This document shows positions 1 through 6,810 of a DNA stretch of 26,986 nt, piece after piece (the first letter of the stretch is position 1; every line of letters starts with the position of its first letter). Made by a program: the position numbers and the translations under genes. The stretch comes from an uncultured Collinsella sp. (GTDB taxonomy: Bacteria > Actinomycetota > Coriobacteriia > Coriobacteriales > Coriobacteriaceae): positions 1 to 26,986 of the forward strand of contig CABSMV010000009.1 in NCBI GenBank assembly GCA_902478935.1, written 5' to 3'. Under the pieces are notes generated by a model. The model worked only from the letters and a program-made list of their open reading frames with translations. It had not been told where the DNA came from and did not search any database.

Positions 1-28
1 GGCAGCGTCAGATGTGTATAAGAGACAG
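1..28 (+). other. Nextera/Tn5 sequencing adapter (artificial)
   Basis: Bases 10-28 read AGATGTGTATAAGAGACAG, the 19-bp Tn5 mosaic end used in Nextera libraries. Bases 1-9 are the preceding part of the read-1 transposon adapter (GGCAGCGTC). This is library sequence left on the contig, not genome. It is the exact reverse complement of bases 26940-26967, so the contig ends imitate terminal inverted repeats. Confidence 0.98.
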
Positions 29-250
29 GCCCCGCAGCCAGCTCCGGCACCCGCCCCCGCACCGGCTCCTGCCGCTGCCCCCGCGGCCGGCGCATGGACC
101 TGCAGCTGCGGTGCCACCAACACCGGCAAGTTCTGCTCCGAGTGCGGTAGTCCCGCACCCGCCCCGGCACCGGCCAAGTGGTTCTGCCCCAACTGCGGCA
201 GCGAAAACGGCGGCAAGTTCTGCAGCAACTGCGGAACGCCCAGGCCCTAA
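29..250 (+). CDS. C-terminal end of a double zinc-ribbon protein (5' truncated)
   Basis: Only the last 73 codons are present; the beginning is lost at the adapter junction at base 29. The visible part is a Pro/Ala linker followed by two short zinc ribbons. The first is WTCSCGATNTGKFCSECG and the second WFCPNCGSENGGKFCSNCG, each with two cysteine pairs able to hold one zinc ion. The gene ends at TAA 248-250. Tandem ribbons after a low-complexity linker are common at the C-terminus of bacterial SPFH/band-7 (virion-core-like) proteins, which would fit, but the diagnostic N-terminal domain is missing. The family is therefore a guess, while the zinc-ribbon reading is firm. Apparent ATG starts within bases 8-14 lie in adapter and are not real. 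Confidence 0.8.
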   Translation, partial: APQPAPAPAPAPAPAAAPAAGAWTCSCGATNTGKFCSECGSPAPAPAPAKWFCPNCGSENGGKFCSNCGTPRP

Positions 251-269
251 CCCCTCTATCTGGTAATTG

Positions 270-290
270 GCGGGGGTCCGCCACCCCCGC
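270..290 (+). terminator. Short GC hairpin after the zinc-ribbon gene
   Basis: GCGGGGGT (270-277) pairs with ACCCCCGC (283-290) around a 5-nt loop, 20 nt after the stop codon. No clear T-run follows, so it is a weak terminator candidate or an mRNA 3' stabiliser. Confidence 0.3.
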
Positions 291-329
291 ATCTGCTTCT
301 ATGGGTTTCGTTCGATAAAGGAGGACACC

Positions 330-1172
330 ATGAAGACAACGTTCAAAAAGTCCGTACTCGCATTTCTGACATGCGTCCTGGCGCTCGCCTTTGCCCTGAC
401 GGGCTGCAGCGGCGGCGGCAAAGACCCCAAGGCCAACTTCGTCGGCAGCTGGGAACTTTCAGGTGGAACCCTGGAGGGCGAAGAGCTGACCGATGAGTAC
501 ATGAAGATGCTCGAGGATTGGGGTGTCCACTGCGTCCTGATTCTCGATGAGGACGGCACAGGCGCCCTCGACCTGTTCCTTGAAGTCATGGACCTTAAAT
601 GGGAGGCAAAGGACGCCACCACTGTAACCATCACCGTCGAAGACGAGTCGCATGACATGAAGCTCAAGGACGGCAAACTCATCCTCGAAGAAGATGACGG
701 CAATCTTGTCTTTACCAAGTCCGACAAGGACCTGTCCGGTACGGTGAAGAAGGATCGCGAGGCGGCCGAGAAGGAAGAGGAGATCGATGAGGCCGTCGAA
801 GACGACGATGTCCAGAGCGTCGAAATCTCCCCCGCCGTCACCGTCGCCGATGACGATCTGTGCACCATCACCATCACCGAGAAATTCAAGGACGACTGGG
901 GCGACATCGGCTTTGTCGTCAACATCACCAACAAGAGCGACAAGGACCTGACCTTCTACGCTCCTTCCGGCAAGACCAACGTCAACGGCACTATGAGGGA
1001 ACCCTGGTTCTCGGCTAACCTGATGCCCGGCACCAGCGCCACCGAGGAATTCACGTTCTCGAGCGGCGAGCTTGACAGCCTTGACGACCTGGTCAATACG
1101 ACCATCGGCATCGACGCCTACCTGACCGATTCCTACGAGGACGTCGCCTCCTACAGCGCAACCATCGCGTAG
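330..1172 (+). CDS. Predicted secreted lipoprotein, two-domain
   Basis: A 280-aa protein. ATG at 330 is chosen over an upstream in-frame start because AAAGGAGG (317-324) sits 5 nt before it and it opens directly on a signal peptide. The signal is K-rich with a hydrophobic core and lipobox LTGC, predicting lipidation at Cys 27 and anchoring on the outer face of the membrane. After a Gly-rich tether, a first domain of about 100 residues opens FVGSWELSGG and has the alternating pattern of lipocalin-like beta domains. A Lys/Glu/Asp-rich linker follows (KKDREAAEKEEEIDEAVEDDD). The second beta-rich domain, from about residue 180, contains a VVNITNKSDKDLTF segment typical of immunoglobulin-like extracellular folds. 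No catalytic motif is visible and the substrate is unknown. It is strongly acidic overall. A strong terminator follows it. Confidence 0.85.
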   Translation: MKTTFKKSVLAFLTCVLALAFALTGCSGGGKDPKANFVGSWELSGGTLEGEELTDEYMKMLEDWGVHCVLILDEDGTGALDLFLEVMDLKWEAKDATTVTITVEDESHDMKLKDGKLILEEDDGNLVFTKSDKDLSGTVKKDREAAEKEEEIDEAVEDDDVQSVEISPAVTVADDDLCTITITEKFKDDWGDIGFVVNITNKSDKDLTFYAPSGKTNVNGTMREPWFSANLMPGTSATEEFTFSSGELDSLDDLVNTTIGIDAYLTDSYEDVASYSATIA

Positions 1173-1225
1173 CGGCAGACATCGACGGCCGCGGATTGGC
1201 GGATACATCCGCGCACATGTCAGGC

Positions 1226-1263
1226 GGGGCCGCAGGAGTTGATCCTGCGGCCCCGTCGTTTTT
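1226..1263 (+). terminator. Rho-independent terminator after the lipoprotein gene
   Basis: GGGGCCGCAGGA (1226-1237) pairs perfectly with TCCTGCGGCCCC (1243-1254), a 12-bp stem with a GTTGA loop, followed by GTCGTTTTT. The T-run lies on the + side, so it mainly ends transcription of the lipoprotein gene. The response-regulator gene converges on it from the other side. Confidence 0.9.
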
Positions 1264-1283
1264 GTGCCGATGCGTAACGAGCG

Positions 1284-1904
1284 CTAGCGCTCCATGTTGG
1301 GAACGATGCTGCCCTCCGTTACTGCGCGCACGGCCAAGCGCATGATGTTGTCGTAGCCGGTCTTGTTGAGGATCTCCGAGATGCGACGCTTGATGGTGCC
1401 CTCACTCATAAACAGCTCGGCCGCGATCTCGCGACGGCTCTTGCCCTCGCAGGCAAGGCGCAAAATCGATAGCTCAACATCGTCGAGTGCCGCCGTACCC
1501 GAAAAAATACTCTCGGGCGGCTTGGGAAACGTGCAATAGCCCGCCAGCGTGGAGCGCATCACGGCGAACAACTCGTCGATACCGACGTTCTTGTACACAA
1601 AGCTATCGACGCCCGCCTCGCGGGCCTGATCGACAAAGGTGATCTAGGGCATGCCGGTCATGATAATGACGCGGCACTCGGGCAGTTGTTCTTTAATGCG
1701 CGCCGCCGCCACGATGCCGTTGGAATCATGCTCGGTGCATACGTCCATCAGTATCATGTCCGGGCGCTCCTTGAGCGCGACACCCAAGGCCTCGGAAGCA
1801 TCGGCAATGGCGGAAACAACGGTCATATCGGGCTGGTCGCCAACGGAACGCGCCAGGCTCTCGCGCAGGATGGCCTGGTCTTCGACTATAAGGACGCGGA
1901 TCAT
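1284..1904 (-). pseudogene. NarL/LuxR-type response regulator interrupted by in-frame TAG
   Basis: Read through, this is a 206-codon response regulator of normal family length. The receiver runs from residue 1, with acidic residues E8/D9, phospho-acceptor D54 (ILMD) and switch Thr 83 (IIMTG). The C-terminal LuxR helix-turn-helix contains LSILRLACEGKSRREIAAEL and SEGTIKRRISEILNKTG. Codon 87 is TAG (1644-1646), right after MTGMP, and the same frame continues as ITFVDQAREAGVDSFVYKN, which includes the expected receiver Lys. One G-to-T change from GAG would explain it. If real, only a truncated receiver is made, or the DNA-binding half restarts at GTG 1598, which lacks a good ribosome site. The start ATG (1904) overlaps the kinase stop by 4 nt. 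A sequencing error, a strain polymorphism and true gene loss cannot be separated here. Confidence 0.85.
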
Positions 1905-3400
1905 GAGCTTCTCCTTTGAGCTGTGGCGCTGGCGTTGAGCGGGATGGACACCGCAAGCGTAAAGGGCGGGGCGGCATGGATTTCCAGGCAGCCGCCCAGA
2001 TCTTGCGCGACATGCCTCATACCTGGGATACCCGTTCCCTCGCGATACGATACGGGTGCAGGCGCGCCGTCGTTAGAAACGGTCATCCGCGCAACAGCGC
2101 TGTCTTCCGACGTCTCCCGCCACAGGCGCACATGGACCCGATGGGCCTGTGCATGCTTGGTGGCATTGGTCGAGGCCTCACGGATAATCTGCAAAAATGC
2201 GGCGGCGACACGCGCGTCCTCAGGCAGCGCCCCCTCAACATCGATCTGCACACTCACCAGGCCAAAAGCATGGACGATATCACCCAGCTGCTCTGCAGGC
2301 TCGCTGGCACCACCACTGCGCAAATCGGCGGCAATTGAGCGTAGCAACGGGTCGATCTGCTCGAGCGACTCATCGTCCAGACGCCCCTCCTCCAAATAGC
2401 GATGAAGAATGGACAGGCGCTGCCCGATCACATCGTGAACGCGGGCGCGCATACGTAGGTAGGCCGCATTGTCGGCAACCTTTTTAACTTCTTCGATCTG
2501 GGACTGGAGCTCTTGGCCCGCAAGCTCAAGTAGGTGGTTTGCTTGCGCCAAGCGGTCGTAGGCGTGTGCGTATTCCGTCACGTCCAGTCCGATAATGCGC
2601 TCAAAGAGGCGGCCCGAAACCATAACCTCGTCGTGCACAAATAGGCGAATCTCGGCGGGAGAAATCTCGATCACCGCGCGAGCATCACCAAAACGATCCA
2701 AGTTAATCCGCACACGGTTCCTACTGCTTTCGGGCATTTGCATGCTGAGTTTGCGCAGGTCGTTCCACGTGCCGCTCATGTCACCTAGATCGGTGGGCAT
2801 ATGAAGTTCCACTAGGTTTTTGCGCATGCAGCGGTTCATGAGCAGCGGACGGCCCCTCGGGTCCAGATACAGGATGCCCACGGGAATCACGTTGATGGTC
2901 TCGATCGTCGAGAACGCGGTGATATCCTCCTGGCGGTTACGGACGTCCATCAAGAGCGCCGCGATGGAACGGAACAGGAAGAACGCTCCCTCTGCGATAA
3001 GGACAATGGTCCACGCCGAGCCCATGGCAAAAACCACCGGCGGTGTAACGGCGACAACAAGCAGCAGCTCGACCAGCATGACGGGGCGACGATAGCGCAC
3101 CATAAGCACCACGCCATAGGCAAAGATTGCGGCATTGAGCCACAGCACTCCGCCCATTGCCCTGGCGCAAACGTCAAGCGGCGCCACCAGATACGAGCCA
3201 GACGACGCGAACAGGATAAGCGCCGAAACCACCAGGTGAAGCACGAGGCTCGCCTCGTAGGCGCAAATCACCTTACGGTTATAGGACGAGCGGCGCGATG
3301 AAATGAGCGGGACGTGGATCGTCTGCAGACACGCAGCCAGGGCAAAGACAACATCGAGCGCAACGATTTGGGGAAGGATGAGCGAAATCTGCATCGTCAC
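1901..3400 (-). CDS. Membrane sensor histidine kinase, HisKA_3/NarL family
   Basis: A 499-aa kinase, the cognate partner of the adjacent response regulator. About five membrane helices occupy residues 5-150. A PAS-like region covers roughly 160-275 (INVIPVGILYLDPRGRPLLMN), then a coiled segment. The phospho-acceptor motif VHDVIGQRLSIL carries His 322 in the HDxxxQ form of HisKA_3 kinases. The ATPase domain shows an N-box (IIREASTNATKHAQA), NDGAP and GTGIPGM. All catalytic elements look intact. It starts at GTG 3400, whose GTGA overlaps the stop of the upstream gene, and it ends in an ATGA overlap with the regulator, so the three genes are translationally coupled. An ATG two codons later (3394) is an alternative start. 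The membrane-buried sensor lacks a large extracellular domain, suggesting it senses a membrane or partner-protein signal. Confidence 0.9.
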   Translation of the reverse strand: MTMQISLILPQIVALDVVFALAACLQTIHVPLISSRRSSYNRKVICAYEASLVLHLVVSALILFASSGSYLVAPLDVCARAMGGVLWLNAAIFAYGVVLMVRYRRPVMLVELLLVVAVTPPVVFAMGSAWTIVLIAEGAFFLFRSIAALLMDVRNRQEDITAFSTIETINVIPVGILYLDPRGRPLLMNRCMRKNLVELHMPTDLGDMSGTWNDLRKLSMQMPESSRNRVRINLDRFGDARAVIEISPAEIRLFVHDEVMVSGRLFERIIGLDVTEYAHAYDRLAQANHLLELAGQELQSQIEEVKKVADNAAYLRMRARVHDVIGQRLSILHRYLEEGRLDDESLEQIDPLLRSIAADLRSGGASEPAEQLGDIVHAFGLVSVQIDVEGALPEDARVAAAFLQIIREASTNATKHAQAHRVHVRLWRETSEDSAVARMTVSNDGAPAPVSYREGTGIPGMRHVAQDLGGCLEIHAAPPFTLAVSIPLNASATAQRRSS

Positions 3401-5280
3401 TCACCCGCCCTCGGCATCAAGACGATCATGCGCAGCTGACCGGGCTCGCCCTCAAGGCGATATGCCACGTTGCGCCCTTGCAGAGCGCTTTCGAGCTCTT
3501 GCGCAGCGGGCGTCTGCGAAAGATCTGTATCATCGTTGGAAAAAAGCGTGGCGCGCAGCTCGACACTGCATCGGTCATGGTCGCCCAAGTGATACATAAG
3601 CGCCGGATGGTCGGTGGTGTAGGCAAAAAACGCAAAGTCATACACGCAGTCGTACAGGGCGCTTACCGTACTGGCGTGCATCGGGCGCCGTATGGCGATA
3701 ATCGAGGCGCAATCGATATCGATGGTGCGCAGGTCGCTTGCGAGCTCGTTGGCAATGAGCTGAATGCGGTCGCGATCAAAACCGCTCTCCCCATGCTGTG
3801 CCAACGTGAGCGACCCCTTGCGCTTGCAATAGGCGACGAGCATCTTTGCGCGCTGCAGCATGCGGTAACGCTCGTGCGAAGACGCCTCGTCGGTCAACGG
3901 CGGCAGCGAGCTCAGCAGGTCGTACATCCCTTCGAGCGCGCGGGCAATCGCCTGGTCCACGTCTTGGACCAGCAAGGTCTCGGCCTCTTGATCTGCCAAA
4001 TGCGTCTTAAGGTCGTAGTCGGCGGCGAGCAGCTCGTTTTGACGCTGCAGCTCCATGCGACGATGTGCCAGCTCACGGTTAAGCTCGTTGAGCTCCGACA
4101 CGTCTTGGGCAAGCAGGGCCGATCCGCCCAGCAGTGGAAAGGCACGGTACATCACATCGGGATCGGACGCCGCGGCAAAGGCATGGGCGTGGCCGTGCTC
4201 CTGGGTCCGCAACTCCTCGCGCACGCCTACCGGCATTGGCTTTGACACCGGCGTGGCATAGACCTCCTGCAGGTCGCGCGTTAGAACTTTGAGGTCGTGC
4301 GGCAAGGTGTCGAAAATGCCGGCGATGTCGTGATACGACGGAATGACACCACAATCGAGACAGATTTCCATCGCCACCACGCACAGGACGCAATAGACGA
4401 GCGAGAAGTTGAGGCTCCATGCCCAGGGCACGCGCAACGCATACGAGATGGCAAAGAATGCGCCACCCAGCAGTACGAGCGCCGCCGTGCCCGAGAAACG
4501 CTGGATGCGAAAGGACGAGGACCGGCCCACCAGGATAAAAAAGGCCACGAAGTTAAAGGCCGTCCACACTAAGACAGCGAAATAACCCCAGCCGTACGTG
4601 TAATCGTTGCTCCAGGTGTCGCTTGTACGGTCAAAGCGGAAGACCTGCTGGTGAAAATCGTTGGTGAGCACAAATCCGATAAGCAGGATGGCCACAATCC
4701 ACAGCGCAACGCAGTAGCGGCGACCCAGGCGGTGTTGCTCCAGGCCCGCAAGGCGCAGGCCACACAACTGGTAGAGCAGCGGAATGAGCGTCATGGGCAC
4801 GTAGTACAGGTACCACAGCACGGTGGCATAGAACGGCGTGAACGACTTGTACTTGAGAATGACTTCGATCATCCACAGGGTGCAGATGGTGGCGATGGCA
4901 ACAAGGCGGCGGCGCAACACATAGTCCAAACAGCGCAGATAGACCGATACGCCCCAAATTGAAAATACTATTGCGGCGACAAGCAGCGGGAGAGAGCTCG
5001 AATGGACGAGCGCATCCACGACCTCTTCGGACACCTCGCTATGGGCGGGCACGGCGTTAGAAAGTTTGGGGTCGAAGGCGAACAGCGACGGCAAGACCGC
5101 CAAAAGCATGAGGAACAGCGCGGTGATGGCGCCGGCGATAGCAAAGACGCGGTGACGGTACACCTGATGTGTTATGCCAACAAGGAATCGCGGCATGGCG
5201 AAGAGCCTGCCACCCCTGGGATCCGCAACCGGCGCGGTCCGGGCGGCCGCGTGGCCGATATGTCGCTCGCGGGTACCCAT
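3397..5280 (-). CDS. 7TM sensor protein with degenerate kinase-like C-terminus
   Basis: First gene of the sensory cluster, about 627 aa from ATG 5280 or 599 aa from ATG 5196 (MPRFLVGITHQ). Neither start has a good Shine-Dalgarno; a TACACT hexamer 9 nt before ATG 5280 would fit a leaderless transcript. Seven or so membrane helices fill the N-terminal half, resembling the 7TM region attached to some histidine kinases. A linker rich in Leu/Gln/Glu (LNRELAHRRMELQRQNELLA) looks coiled coil. The last 200 residues are laid out like a DHp plus ATPase module: a helix starting LLVQDVDQAIARALEGMYDL, a helix LYDCVYDFAFFAYT where an N-box would lie, and a final strand RMIVLMP. The phospho-His and the glycine-rich ATP motifs are absent. 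It is therefore probably a non-catalytic partner of the neighbouring kinase. That role is inferred from layout and coupling (GTGA overlap). Confidence 0.75.
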   Translation of the reverse strand: MGTRERHIGHAAARTAPVADPRGGRLFAMPRFLVGITHQVYRHRVFAIAGAITALFLMLLAVLPSLFAFDPKLSNAVPAHSEVSEEVVDALVHSSSLPLLVAAIVFSIWGVSVYLRCLDYVLRRRLVAIATICTLWMIEVILKYKSFTPFYATVLWYLYYVPMTLIPLLYQLCGLRLAGLEQHRLGRRYCVALWIVAILLIGFVLTNDFHQQVFRFDRTSDTWSNDYTYGWGYFAVLVWTAFNFVAFFILVGRSSSFRIQRFSGTAALVLLGGAFFAISYALRVPWAWSLNFSLVYCVLCVVAMEICLDCGVIPSYHDIAGIFDTLPHDLKVLTRDLQEVYATPVSKPMPVGVREELRTQEHGHAHAFAAASDPDVMYRAFPLLGGSALLAQDVSELNELNRELAHRRMELQRQNELLAADYDLKTHLADQEAETLLVQDVDQAIARALEGMYDLLSSLPPLTDEASSHERYRMLQRAKMLVAYCKRKGSLTLAQHGESGFDRDRIQLIANELASDLRTIDIDCASIIAIRRPMHASTVSALYDCVYDFAFFAYTTDHPALMYHLGDHDRCSVELRATLFSNDDTDLSQTPAAQELESALQGRNVAYRLEGEPGQLRMIVLMPRAGE

Positions 5281-5289
5281 AGTGCTTTT

Positions 5290-5295
5290 AGTGTA
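5290..5295 (-). promoter_or_regulatory. Candidate -10 box for the sensory cluster
   Basis: On the minus strand TACACT ends 9 nt before ATG 5280, so a transcript from it would begin almost at the start codon. No convincing -35 hexamer is visible. This is the main support for the longer start of the 7TM gene. Confidence 0.3.
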
Positions 5296-5393
5296 CCGAC
5301 AGATGGGTCGAAAAAGCGGGCCGCATGTCCCAAAATCCGCAGACGGCAAGGCGCCCGGCAGCCTCCCCCGTCTGGCACTTCCCGATATCCGCC

Positions 5394-5444
5394 CGCCCCA
5401 AACCACCGCAAAGGGGACAGGCACCTTTGTGGTGGTTTGGGGCG
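5394..5444. repeat. REP-like palindrome (GGGGACAGGCACC type)
   Basis: CGCCCCAAACCACC (5394-5407) pairs with GGTGGTTTGGGGCG (5431-5444). After one G-T pair, CAAAGG (5409-5414) pairs with CCTTTG (5424-5429), leaving a loop of about 9 nt that contains GGACAGGCA. The imperfect stem of 21 pairs begins 6 nt beyond the DUF4867 stop. It could serve as that gene's terminator although no T-run follows. The GGGGACAGGCACCTTTG core is, from memory, typical of REP elements spread by REP-associated tyrosine transposases. Confidence 0.7.
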
Positions 5445-5449
5445 ATGCG

Positions 5450-6094
5450 CTAGTCCACGGTGATGTCGAGGTTCTTGCCGATGAGGCCTACGTAGCCGCC
5501 TTCGGCTGCCTTGGGGCTGTCAGCATGGCAGAGGACCCACTTGTCGGCCTTCCAGTAGCAGTAGCTGTCGCCGGCCGCAGGCATGTCGGCCGCGACCTCG
5601 GGGCGCGGGCCGTTGGTGCCGGCGGGCAGCGCCACCATCACCTGGAAGCCACCGTCGTCGACCATGCACGGCGTGTAGTGGAGCGTGGTGTTGAAGACTT
5701 CGACGACCGTACCCGCCGGCACGCGAAACGCCTTGACACACGCGGTGTCGAGCTTGCCGTCCTCGATCTCCCAGCGATGCGCCACGAGCAGGATAAAGTC
5801 GCGAGCGCCCAGGTTGAATTCGCTCGCGCGGTGATACTCCAGGCAGTTGAGCTGCGTGTTGTGGCCGTTGCACCAGCCGAGCTGGAAGGGACGGCCGCCA
5901 AACATGAGAAAGCCCAATTTATCGGCATCTTTGACGCCCTCGAGCTCCGGCGCACTTGCAACGTACTTGCTGCCCTCGGGAATGGGCGTGGCAGAGAGCG
6001 CCTCGAGCACGGGCGACGTAAGCTCGGACGGAACGTCATCCCAAACGTTGCCATAGGATTTGAACTCGGGATCGTTGACAGAGTAGATATGCAT
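5450..6094 (-). CDS. DUF4867-like cupin-type protein
   Basis: A 214-aa cytoplasmic protein with no signal peptide or membrane segment. ATG 6094 is chosen because AGGAG lies 6 nt upstream; a longer in-frame reading to 6385 runs through the promoter and has no support. The sequence is rich in short beta strands (FILLVAHRWEIEDGKLD, AFRVPAGTVVEVFNTTLHYTPC) and reads like a single-domain cupin. It recalls the DUF4867 family, whose members are often encoded near sugar-isomerase or kinase genes. His, Glu and Cys residues around FNTTLHYTPC and VAHRWEIE could bind a metal, but no reaction can be assigned. It is a single-gene unit with its own promoter (6122-6157) and a palindrome after its stop. Confidence 0.65.
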   Translation of the reverse strand: MHIYSVNDPEFKSYGNVWDDVPSELTSPVLEALSATPIPEGSKYVASAPELEGVKDADKLGFLMFGGRPFQLGWCNGHNTQLNCLEYHRASEFNLGARDFILLVAHRWEIEDGKLDTACVKAFRVPAGTVVEVFNTTLHYTPCMVDDGGFQVMVALPAGTNGPRPEVAADMPAAGDSYCYWKADKWVLCHADSPKAAEGGYVGLIGKNLDITVD

Positions 6095-6121
6095 GTTCGC
6101 TCCTGTTCGTTTATGTGACAG

Positions 6122-6157
6122 TATGAACATTCTAGAACAAACATAAGCGATTTTAAA
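6122..6157 (-). promoter_or_regulatory. Promoter with overlapping palindromic operator for the DUF4867 gene
   Basis: On the minus strand a -35 TTTAAA (6152-6157) and a -10 TAGAAT (6129-6134) are separated by 17 nt. An interrupted palindrome, TATG-N4-TTCTAGAA-N4-CATA (6122-6145), covers the -10 box, a position typical of repressor binding. The start codon lies about 35 nt downstream of the -10. Confidence 0.55.
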
Positions 6158-6218
6158 CACTCGTCCCGACCACTCAGCAAAAAGGCACCCAATGCGCGCG
6201 TTTTGGACGACAAAGCCC

Positions 6219-6707
6219 TTACGCCTGCTGATAGTGCAGATGCTTCTCATCGATATCGGCCAGGTCGCGGTCGAGGTAGCGGCGCGCAAGCCAGTTGGCC
6301 ATGGGGAGGTTCTGGTCCAGGTAGTTACCGCATTCCTCGGGAGCGGCACCGGGGACATCGCCCTCGAAGCCGGCGACAAACTCAAACAGCTCGCGGACGA
6401 GCGGCAAGACCTTCTCGCTCGTCAGCTCGCCAAAGACAACCAGGTAAAAGCCCGTGCGGCAGCCCATGGGGCCAAAGTAGACAATGCGGCTCGACCACTC
6501 GGCATGATTGCGAAGGAACGTCGCGCCCAGGTGCTCGATGGTGTGACACTCGGCCGTGTTCATGACCGGCTCCTTGTTGGGCGTAGTCAGGCGCAGGTCA
6601 AACGTGGTGACGGCGGCGCCGGTCGCCGGATCGCGGTCGATGCGGCTCACATACACGCCGGGCTCAAGCAGCAGATGATCAACGGAAAAGCTGGCGATGC
6701 GCTCCAT
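6219..6707 (-). CDS. luxS: S-ribosylhomocysteine lyase LuxS
   Basis: A 162-aa protein of normal LuxS length. It splits S-ribosylhomocysteine into homocysteine and DPD, the precursor of autoinducer-2, in the cytoplasmic activated-methyl cycle. The metal ligands are visible as H55 and H59 in AECHTIEHLGA and C126 in PEECGNYLDQNL. The catalytic Cys is C83 in GPMGCRTGFYL. E58 in the same HTIEH motif is the usual general base. ATG 6707 is preceded by GAGAGGA at suitable spacing. The partner nucleosidase that makes its substrate is not in the window. The next gene upstream is a nucleoside hydrolase on the same strand, separated by a long hairpin, so luxS probably has its own transcript. Confidence 0.97.
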   Translation of the reverse strand: MERIASFSVDHLLLEPGVYVSRIDRDPATGAAVTTFDLRLTTPNKEPVMNTAECHTIEHLGATFLRNHAEWSSRIVYFGPMGCRTGFYLVVFGELTSEKVLPLVRELFEFVAGFEGDVPGAAPEECGNYLDQNLPMANWLARRYLDRDLADIDEKHLHYQQA

Positions 6708-6730
6708 GGCAGATCCTCTCGATAGTCAAA

Positions 6731-6801
6731 TTGGGACGGGGCTCTTTTAGCTGGTTCGAATGGTCGCACCAATCATACCAGTCAAAAAAGCCCCGTCCCA
6801 A
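6731..6801 (-). terminator. Long hairpin between nucleoside hydrolase and luxS
   Basis: TTGGGACGGGGCT (6731-6743) pairs perfectly with AGCCCCGTCCCAA (6789-6801). The intervening arm almost closes too: CTGGT (6751-6755) pairs with ACCAG (6777-6781), with TGGT-CGC-ACCA at the tip. It starts 10 nt after the hydrolase stop, so a terminator is the simplest reading, although the minus-strand product has no strong T-run. It also forms the luxS upstream region. A minus-strand TGGTATGAT (extended -10 type) lies inside the loop. Confidence 0.55.
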
Positions 6802-6810
6802 AAAGACAAC

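Noticed and set aside
267..329. Longer N-terminus for the lipoprotein
   Set aside because: It would bury a strong AAAGGAGG site and place 21 residues before a complete signal peptide.
5281..5424. Longer N-terminus for the 7TM sensor gene
   Set aside because: The extension runs into the REP-like palindrome, is Arg/Pro-rich with no domain, and crosses the -10-like box.
6095..6385. Longer N-terminus for the DUF4867 gene
   Set aside because: It would cover the promoter and overlap luxS; ATG 6094 has a good ribosome site.
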